Assembly: GCA_905234305.1 (NCBI GenBank)
Contig: CAJOHT010000099.1
Span: 1 to 6,725 of the forward strand
DNA from: an uncultured Ruminococcus sp.
GTDB taxonomy: Bacteria; Bacillota; Clostridia; Oscillospirales; Acutalibacteraceae
Direction: 5' to 3'
DNA: 6,725 nt
Part shown: positions 1 through 4,786 of the stretch, in pieces
How the letters are laid out: each line of letters starts with the position of its first letter
How positions within the stretch are numbered: position 1 is the stretch's first letter
Position numbers and translations under genes: made by a program
Notes under the pieces: generated by a model
What the model was told of the DNA's origin: nothing
What the model saw: only the letters and a program-made list of their open reading frames with translations
Databases searched by the model: none

Positions 1-595
1 TTCTCATTCCCGTAAGGGTATTTATCATCGAAATAACGTCCGCTCCGTTGAATTCAGCGGATTTCGCGATTTCGGCGATATCAGTAACGTTAGGACTCAG
101 CTTTACCATAAGCGGTTTTTTACAATGCTTTTTTACCTCGGCGGTAATATTACCGACTGACTCGCAAGATGTGCCGAACTGCACTCCCCCGCTTTTAACG
201 TTAGGACAGCTTATATTAAGCTCTATAAAATCGACATCGGTATCCGAGAGCTTCTCAGCCATCGCGCAGTAATCCTCAACGGTATTGCCCGCTATATTGG
301 CAATAACTACGGTATTCTGCTCCTTAAGCCACGGCAAATCGCATTCGATAAAATGATCGACCCCGGGGTTTTGAAGCCCCACGGCGTTCAGAATCCCGCC
401 CTCGGTCTCAGCGATCCTCGGCGGCAGATTGCCCTGACGCTCCTTTAAGGTTATACCCTTACAGGATACCCCGCCGATTTTCTCAAGCGGATAGAATTCA
501 CTGTATTCGCGTCCGAATCCAAAGGTTCCCGAAGCGGCGATAAGAGGATTATTAAAATTCACTCCGCATAAATTTACGCTCAAATCAGGCATCAT
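1..595 (-). CDS. pyrD: Dihydroorotate dehydrogenase B, catalytic subunit (3' end beyond window)
   Basis: PyrD oxidises dihydroorotate to orotate, the fourth step of pyrimidine synthesis; class 1B enzymes pass electrons through PyrK to NAD+ in a cytosolic PyrD2-PyrK2 complex. I translated the minus strand by hand: 198 codons stay open from the ATG at 595 to the window edge, roughly two thirds of the family's usual ~300 residues. Visible signatures are the N-terminal Asn-Pro-Leu-Ile-Ala-Ala-Ser-Gly-Thr-Phe-Gly FMN-barrel motif (residues 16-26), the Asn-Pro-Gly turn near 76-78, and ELNISCPNVKSGG (125-137), whose Cys130 is the expected catalytic base of class 1 enzymes. Two adjacent ATG codons (595 and 592) could start it. 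I chose 595 because an AGGAGG site lies at the right distance upstream. The start overlaps the end of pyrK, which supports the class 1B assignment and coupled translation. The FMN phosphate-binding C-terminal part is not in view. Confidence 0.96.
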   Translation of the reverse strand, partial: MMPDLSVNLCGVNFNNPLIAASGTFGFGREYSEFYPLEKIGGVSCKGITLKERQGNLPPRIAETEGGILNAVGLQNPGVDHFIECDLPWLKEQNTVVIANIAGNTVEDYCAMAEKLSDTDVDFIELNISCPNVKSGGVQFGTSCESVGNITAEVKKHCKKPLMVKLSPNVTDIAEIAKSAEFNGADVISMINTLTGMR

Positions 596-1340
596 AAAAA
601 ACCTCCTCCGCGTTATACACAGGTCCTCTCTTGCAGACCTGAGTCATTTCCTCACCTTTATCGGTCTTAGTCTTACAGGCGCATACAAGACAGGCGCCTA
701 TTCCGCAGCCCATTCTTTCTTCTAAGGAAACCTGACACTCGACCTTACCCTTACAAACCTCAGCTACCGCCTTAAGCATCGGGATCGGACCGCACGCGCA
801 TACTGCGTCGACCTTTGAAAGATGTTCTTTCAGCACATCGGTGACAAAGCCGTGGATACCCGCGGAGCCGTCGTCGGTAGCAAGATATACGCTGTCAGAA
901 ATTTTCCTGAAATCATCCTGAAGTATTATTAAATCCTTGTTCCTGAAACCTGTAATGACTACAGGGTTGTCCGTTTGTTTAGCGGCAAACAGCAGCGGCG
1001 GAACGCCTATACCGCCTCCGACGAAGCAATAACGCTTACCTTTTTCGATACTATAACCGTTTCCTAACGGCGCTAAAATCTCTACGGTATCTCCCACCTT
1101 CATCTCGGACATAATCTTAGTACCCTCGCCTTTAACCTGAAAAACAAGCCTGAGGGTATTTTCATCCGCGTCGCAAATCGAGATAGGTCGGCGCAGAGTT
1201 CTGCCTGTTACCTTTATATTTACAAACTGACCGCATTCAGCAAGTTTGCAAAGCTCGCTGTTCTCAACGGTCCAATCAAAGATACCGTCGGCAATTTCTT
1301 CATTTTTTAAAAGTTTAAACGGTTTTGTATCGTGTTTCAT
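585..1340 (-). CDS. pyrK: Dihydroorotate dehydrogenase B, electron-transfer subunit (FAD/2Fe-2S)
   Basis: PyrK accepts electrons from PyrD's FMN and carries them through a [2Fe-2S] cluster and FAD to NAD+. The 251-residue product has the family's usual length and domain order. The N-terminal flavin-binding barrel has Arg-Arg-Pro-Ile-Ser (residues 50-54), the FAD-binding signature of ferredoxin-reductase-like proteins. The NAD-binding lobe has GGGIGVPPLL (108-117), ATDDGS (154-159) and ACGPIPML (182-189). The C-terminal cluster has four cysteines in the PyrK spacing, C212-x4-C217-x2-C220 and C236 within QVCKRGP. All expected ligands are present, so it looks functional. The ATG at 1340 lies 9 bases after the upstream lipoprotein stop and has a good ribosome site. 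The stop codon lies within the first codons of pyrD. No other pyr gene is visible upstream, so within this window pyrK follows non-pyrimidine genes. Confidence 0.97.
   Translation of the reverse strand: MKHDTKPFKLLKNEEIADGIFDWTVENSELCKLAECGQFVNIKVTGRTLRRPISICDADENTLRLVFQVKGEGTKIMSEMKVGDTVEILAPLGNGYSIEKGKRYCFVGGGIGVPPLLFAAKQTDNPVVITGFRNKDLIILQDDFRKISDSVYLATDDGSAGIHGFVTDVLKEHLSKVDAVCACGPIPMLKAVAEVCKGKVECQVSLEERMGCGIGACLVCACKTKTDKGEEMTQVCKRGPVYNAEEVFYDA
601..609 (-). promoter_or_regulatory. Strong ribosome binding site of pyrD
   Basis: GGAGGAGGT lies inside the last codons of pyrK, followed by five T residues and then the ATG at 595. The spacing favours the first of two tandem ATG codons as the start. 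It is a near-perfect Shine-Dalgarno sequence, so PyrD can be initiated independently as well as by coupling from pyrK. Confidence 0.8.
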
Positions 1341-1344
1341 AATT

Positions 1345-1351
1345 CCACCTC
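1345..1351 (-). promoter_or_regulatory. Ribosome binding site of pyrK, overlapping the upstream stop codon
   Basis: GAGGTGG shares bases with the TGA stop (1350-1352) of the lipoprotein gene and sits 4 bases before the pyrK ATG at 1340. A ribosome ending on the lipoprotein would cover it, which suggests translational coupling. It also confirms the pyrK start. Confidence 0.7.
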
Positions 1352-2651
1352 AGTTATATTGAAGTTCAACAGAAATCGTATTAAGATTCTTTTTAGCCGT
1401 AACGGACACCGCCGTTTTAAGGATATCGCCGCCCGCTATGGAATTGGCTTTTCTGATATAATTAGAAAATCCGAACAGATCGTCGCTGAAAAGCTGGTTA
1501 TAAGTAGTTTTATAATTTAAGAAACGGGGATGAACATAAATATAAAAATACTGCTCTTTATTCTTCGCCGCCTTTGCCAAATCCTCGGCAATGCGGTTTT
1601 CGGTAATATCCTTCATCACCGAACCCTTATATTTATAGTAATTATACTTTGTCGCGGTACATTCGGGAATAATAAGATTAACGGTTTTTAAAGCGCCGTC
1701 CTTACCGAAAAGCTCTTTGTCATTATACGCCGTAATTTTAGGGACAAGCGTATGAGTTTTCTTAAGCTGCTTTGTCGTGATATTGAAATTATCGTACATA
1801 AAGAAGTCGCCCGTATCGTCCCATGTAACGTCGGTATAATACCAGTCTCCCCCGATTTTAACGCAGTTCCAGATATGCCCCGAAGCGGTATCCGAGCCGT
1901 AAACCGCCGCGGATTTTATTCCGACATACGACAGCAGAAGCTGGAAAGCGGAAGCGTACCCCATACATACCGCGCTCTGGTTAACAAGCGCTCCGTACAG
2001 CGTATACGGATCCTTGTTTTCATCATCGGCATTTTTTAAGTATTTACAGTTTTTAACAAGATAGTCGTGGATATAAAGCTCGCGCTCAAATTCAGACATA
2101 CCCTTCTTCATTTTTTTAAGGATACTGTTAATAACGGCGTTAAGCTGTTTTACCCTTTTATTATACTCCGCCTCGGTCATTACGGAGTAAAGCGAAAGCG
2201 TCAGGGTATCTCCGCTTATCGAAAACGAATAAGGCTCGTCAATCCAGAAAACCGACGGATTATCCTGAAAAAAAGCCATAACCGTCTTAGCGAGCAGACG
2301 GCGGGTTATCGCGCAGCCATAAAGAACAATGCTCTTAATCTTATAATTCGAGCTGTCGGGACTCTCTTTTTCGTCGGTAAAATCCGCGCAATGAGCCGAT
2401 ATCTCACGATATACGCGTCTTTCGGTATCGCTTTCAAGCGTATTATAACCCGCTCTGAGCTTAATCCTGTTATAATACGGCGAAAAGTTTATTTTATCGT
2501 CAAGTCTGTTTTTATCGACCTTGAGCGAATTTGTTTTATTCGTATTTATAAAATCGGATTTCGACATCTTTTCGATATGAATGAGGTGCGAGCAAGAGGT
2601 TAATAATACCGAAGCAGTCAAAATAATCGGGATTATAATTCTTTTAAGCAA
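1350..2651 (-). CDS. Putative lipoprotein with transglutaminase-like (Cys-His-Asp) domain
   Basis: The product is a predicted surface-anchored protein of 433 residues. It starts with a lipoprotein signal: positive Lys3-Arg4, a hydrophobic stretch (residues 5-17) and a lipobox Leu17-Thr-Ser-Cys20, so Cys20 should be lipidated. A variable region follows to about residue 185, then a transglutaminase-like core. ELYIHDYLVKNCKY (191-204) precedes SAVCMGYASAF (226-236) with the candidate nucleophile Cys229, then GHIWN with His259 and DWYYTDVTWDD with Asp274. The complete triad suggests an active thiol enzyme, either a protease/peptidase or a cross-linking enzyme; the substrate cannot be told from sequence. 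A C-terminal region of about 110 residues resembles nothing I recognise. The start is TTG at 2651, supported by AAAGGA 8 bases upstream; an ATG nine bases earlier runs into TAA after two codons. The gene lies 12 bases after tsaD and 9 before pyrK. Its function is not obviously linked to either neighbour. Confidence 0.85.
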   Translation of the reverse strand: MLKRIIIPIILTASVLLTSCSHLIHIEKMSKSDFINTNKTNSLKVDKNRLDDKINFSPYYNRIKLRAGYNTLESDTERRVYREISAHCADFTDEKESPDSSNYKIKSIVLYGCAITRRLLAKTVMAFFQDNPSVFWIDEPYSFSISGDTLTLSLYSVMTEAEYNKRVKQLNAVINSILKKMKKGMSEFERELYIHDYLVKNCKYLKNADDENKDPYTLYGALVNQSAVCMGYASAFQLLLSYVGIKSAAVYGSDTASGHIWNCVKIGGDWYYTDVTWDDTGDFFMYDNFNITTKQLKKTHTLVPKITAYNDKELFGKDGALKTVNLIIPECTATKYNYYKYKGSVMKDITENRIAEDLAKAAKNKEQYFYIYVHPRFLNYKTTYNQLFSDDLFGFSNYIRKANSIAGGDILKTAVSVTAKKNLNTISVELQYN

Positions 2652-2659
2652 TTATTTCA

Positions 2660-2665
2660 TCCTTT
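2660..2665 (-). promoter_or_regulatory. Ribosome binding site deciding the TTG start of the lipoprotein gene
   Basis: AAAGGA overlaps the tsaD stop codon (2664-2666) and lies 8 bases before the TTG at 2651. It abuts the ATG at 2660, which is therefore too close to be served by it and which reads only Met-Lys before an in-frame TAA (2652-2654). The arrangement favours TTG as the working start. Confidence 0.6.
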
Positions 2666-3674
2666 ATCTGTAATCTATGGGTAAAGTAGCAACCGCGTTA
2701 AGGCTTAAATCAGCGATATTTCCGCTCAAAAATTCGTAATATCCCTGAGAACCTACCATAGCGGCATTATCGGTACATACGCTTTTATCGGGTTTATAGA
2801 ACTTAAAGCCCTTAGCCTCAGCTTCCTCGGCAAGGCGTTTTCTTAAAAGAGAATTCGCCGATACTCCGCCCGCGGCTACAAGCGTTTTTACATTAAAATC
2901 CTCAGCCGCCTTAATAAAATTAGATACTAATAAATCTACAACAGCCTTCCTGAACGACGCGCAGATATCCTCTTTCGGAATCTCCTCTCCGCGCTGTTCC
3001 ATATTATGTATAAGATTTATAACGGCGGTTTTTAAACCCGAAAAGCTGAAATCGTAAGGAGCGTCGCGCACTACGGGACGAGGGAATTTAAAAGCGTTTT
3101 CATTTCCAAGCTGTGCGATTTTATCCATCTCGATTCCGCCAGGGTACGGCATACCCATCATACGGGCGGCTTTATCAAAAGCCTCCCCCGCAGCGTCATC
3201 GCGGGTTTTACCGATTACCCTCATCTTCGTATAATCCTCAACCATAACGATATGGCTGTGTCCGCCGCTGACTACAAGACATAAAAACGGAGGTTTTAAT
3301 TCTTTATGTGAAATATAATTCGAGGCGATATGACTTCTCAGGTGGTGAGTCGGCACAAGCGGCTTACCGCTCGAAAGCGATAATCCTTTAGCGAAATTAA
3401 CGCCTACCAAAAGCGCTCCGATCAAACCAGGCGCGTGAGTAACGGCTATCGCGTCTATGTCATCGATTGTAAGCTCCGCCTCAGCTAAAGCATTCTTGAC
3501 TACAGGTACTATCGCCTCGGCATGACGCCGCGAGGCGATTTCGGGAACAACTCCGCCGTACAGCTTATGCTCCTCGACCTGAGAGGCTATTACTGAGCTT
3601 AATACAATTCTTCCGTCCTCGACTACAGCCGCGGCTGTTTCGTCACAGGACGTTTCTATACCTAATAACTTCAT
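2664..3674 (-). CDS. tsaD: tRNA N6-threonylcarbamoyladenosine (t6A37) transferase TsaD
   Basis: TsaD transfers the threonylcarbamoyl group from threonylcarbamoyl-AMP to A37 of ANN-reading tRNAs, acting with TsaB and TsaE in the cytosol. The 336-residue product has the usual full length and ASKHA fold. It begins with GIETSCDETAAAVV (residues 5-18), the Kae1/TsaD hallmark. The metal-binding histidines are His111 and His115, followed by VVSGGHSHIV (134-143), DDAAGEAFDKAARMMG (159-174), the FSFSGLKTA segment (209-217), GGVSAN (269-274) and Cys-Thr-Asp302-Asn near the C terminus, where Asp302 is the expected third metal ligand. One oddity is that the usual His-x-Glu-Gly-His is His-Leu-Arg-Ser-His here (111-115), so the histidines are kept but the two residues between differ from the common form. 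The start ATG overlaps the rimI stop as ATGA, and AAGGA (3684-3688) stands 9 bases upstream. The partner genes tsaB and tsaE are not in the window. Confidence 0.97.
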   Translation of the reverse strand: MKLLGIETSCDETAAAVVEDGRIVLSSVIASQVEEHKLYGGVVPEIASRRHAEAIVPVVKNALAEAELTIDDIDAIAVTHAPGLIGALLVGVNFAKGLSLSSGKPLVPTHHLRSHIASNYISHKELKPPFLCLVVSGGHSHIVMVEDYTKMRVIGKTRDDAAGEAFDKAARMMGMPYPGGIEMDKIAQLGNENAFKFPRPVVRDAPYDFSFSGLKTAVINLIHNMEQRGEEIPKEDICASFRKAVVDLLVSNFIKAAEDFNVKTLVAAGGVSANSLLRKRLAEEAEAKGFKFYKPDKSVCTDNAAMVGSQGYYEFLSGNIADLSLNAVATLPIDYR

Positions 3675-4123
3675 TCGGTTTTTTCCTTATCAGAATTAAA
3701 ATACTTTGTTAACAATAAAGCGTTCTCGGTAGGAGCAGAGTAATAGTTCTTTCTCTCCCCAACCTTCTCAAATCCTAAAGACGAGTATAAATTAACCGCC
3801 GCATAATTCGAGGGCCTTACCTCAAGGGTAATAAAGCGCAGAATATACCTGTATTTTTCAATCAGAAATTTTACTAGCGCCTTTCCTATCCCCTGACCCC
3901 TGGATTCGGGAAGCACCGCGACATTTAGTATATACCCCTCGTCGGCGGCTACGCTTATCCCGATATATCCGACAATTGTCGCGCTTTTAGCTGTAAAAAA
4001 TTTACAGGCGCTGCTGTTAAAAGAGCTTCTTATACTTTCCTCGCTCCAAGGCTTATGAAAGGATTTTTTCTCAATCTCGGCGATAGTCGGGATTTCGGAC
4101 TCCTTAAGCTCCTCGATAATCAT
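3671..4123 (-). CDS. rimI: GNAT N-acetyltransferase, RimI (ribosomal protein bS18 alanine acetyltransferase) family
   Basis: RimI-type enzymes transfer acetyl from acetyl-CoA to protein N termini, classically that of ribosomal protein S18. The product has 150 residues, the normal RimI size. Family marks are His-Lys-Pro-Trp-Ser near residues 23-27 and the acetyl-CoA pyrophosphate loop Arg75-Gly-Gln-Gly-Ile-Gly80 within VLPESRGQGIGKAL. LEVRPSNYAAVNLYSSLGF follows (100-118), with Glu101 and Tyr113 matching the proposed catalytic positions of RimI. NYYSAPTENALLL (126-138) is the typical C-terminal motif. The gene overlaps both neighbours by 4 bases: its ATG shares ATGA with the phosphatase stop, and its stop shares ATGA with the tsaD start. 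The upstream ribosome site is weak (AAAGAAAT), so translation is probably coupled to the phosphatase gene. rimI next to tsaD is a common bacterial arrangement. The true substrate in this organism could differ, since RimI-like proteins vary in specificity. Confidence 0.93.
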   Translation of the reverse strand: MIIEELKESEIPTIAEIEKKSFHKPWSEESIRSSFNSSACKFFTAKSATIVGYIGISVAADEGYILNVAVLPESRGQGIGKALVKFLIEKYRYILRFITLEVRPSNYAAVNLYSSLGFEKVGERKNYYSAPTENALLLTKYFNSDKEKTE

Positions 4124-4548
4124 ATTTCTTTTATAGAATCATTAACCGCGTCGTAAATCTCGTCTCGGCATCTGCGGTAGGTATCCTCGTCCATACCGTA
4201 GGGATCGGGAATCCCCCCTGTCTCCGCGCCTAAAAGCCAAATTTTATAAGGGTTAGCTCCCAACGCGATTAGCGCGTGCTTATGACGCGGACTCATAGTA
4301 AATATAGCGTCATATTCCTTTAAATCAAGCTCACGCACGTTTTTCGTTCTGAAACGGGAGATATCGACGCCGATTTCACGGCACACCGTCACCGCGTCGA
4401 TCGACACAGGCTGTCCTTTTACAGTAGAAAGGCCCGCGCTCTCACATTTTATCGGCAGATTTTTCTCCTCGGCGATTTTCTCGCAAATACCCTGAGCCAT
4501 AGGACTGCGGCAGGTATTGCCCGTACATACAAATAATACGTTTTTCAT
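4120..4548 (-). CDS. ywlE: Low-molecular-weight phosphatase, probable protein-arginine phosphatase (YwlE type)
   Basis: This 142-residue cytosolic phosphatase has the complete low-molecular-weight tyrosine phosphatase fold signature. The P-loop is Cys8-Thr-Gly-Asn-Thr-Cys-Arg14-Ser at the N terminus, and the general acid is Asp115 in Pro-Asp-Pro-Tyr-Gly. In Bacillus subtilis YwlE a threonine in the P-loop (Cys-Thr-Gly-Asn-Thr), where tyrosine phosphatases usually carry isoleucine, directs specificity to phospho-arginine. Thr12 here is the equivalent residue, so I infer removal of arginine phosphate marks placed by a McsB-type kinase. No mcsB is visible, and tyrosine phosphatase activity remains possible. 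The start is the ATG at 4548, with AGAAGG (4556-4561) 7 bases upstream and the conserved domain beginning at once. A longer in-frame opening up to 4620 would overlap the intact end of polA coding and is rejected. The stop overlaps the rimI start by 4 bases. Confidence 0.9.
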   Translation of the reverse strand: MKNVLFVCTGNTCRSPMAQGICEKIAEEKNLPIKCESAGLSTVKGQPVSIDAVTVCREIGVDISRFRTKNVRELDLKEYDAIFTMSPRHKHALIALGANPYKIWLLGAETGGIPDPYGMDEDTYRRCRDEIYDAVNDSIKEI

Positions 4549-4555
4549 AATTACA

Positions 4556-4561
4556 CCTTCT
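4556..4561 (-). promoter_or_regulatory. Ribosome binding site of the phosphatase gene
   Basis: AGAAGG lies 7 bases before the ATG at 4548, in the 31-base gap after the polA stop codon (4580-4582). It settles the start against longer in-frame openings reaching back into polA. No promoter or terminator-like hairpin is apparent in this short gap. Confidence 0.65.
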
Positions 4562-4579
4562 TTAAATATATCAACTGTC

Positions 4580-4786
4580 TTAACCTTTAGCGTCATACCA
4601 GGTCTCGCCGACAGCGGCATCGGCTACCAGCGGAACCTTAAGGCTTACAGCCTTTTCCATTTCCTCCTGCAAAAGCATCGCCACTCTCATCGACTCATCA
4701 GCGGGAGCCTCAACAATAAGCTCGTCGTGGACCTGAAGAATAAGTCTTGACCTCAACCCTTCGGCTTTAATACGGTTATCGACATT
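4580..4786 (-). pseudogene. polA: Displaced C-terminal end of DNA polymerase I, in a different frame from the main ORF
   Basis: Reading the minus strand from about 4783 gives 67 open codons that complete a PolI palm domain, ending with TAA at 4580-4582. The fragment starts VDNRIKAEGLRSRL, then ILQVHDELIVEAP, which is polymerase motif C with the catalytic Asp (E. coli Asp882 equivalent). It ends with Gly-Glu-Thr-Trp-Tyr-Asp-Ala-Lys-Gly, a normal PolI C terminus. It has no stop codon or visible decay, and no ribosome site or suitable start of its own, so it is unlikely to be made as a separate protein. It is out of frame with the upstream polA ORF, which ends at 4776. Alignment to family members implies that roughly 12 codons plus two bases are missing between them (see findings). 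Confidence 0.88.

Noticed and set aside
48..272. A 74-codon plus-strand open frame opposite pyrD
   Set aside because: It is the complement of clearly conserved PyrD codons, including the Ser-Cys-Pro-Asn-Val active-site segment, and has no features of its own.
2067..2603. A 178-codon open frame on the plus strand, antisense to the lipoprotein gene
   Set aside because: It lies wholly opposite a well-supported gene, has no recognisable domain and no convincing ribosome site, and mirrors the codon pattern of the real gene.
4549..4620. Upstream extension of the phosphatase (24 extra residues)
   Set aside because: The extension overlaps the intact polA C-terminal codons in another frame, has no family counterpart, and the ATG at 4548 has a proper ribosome site right before the conserved domain.
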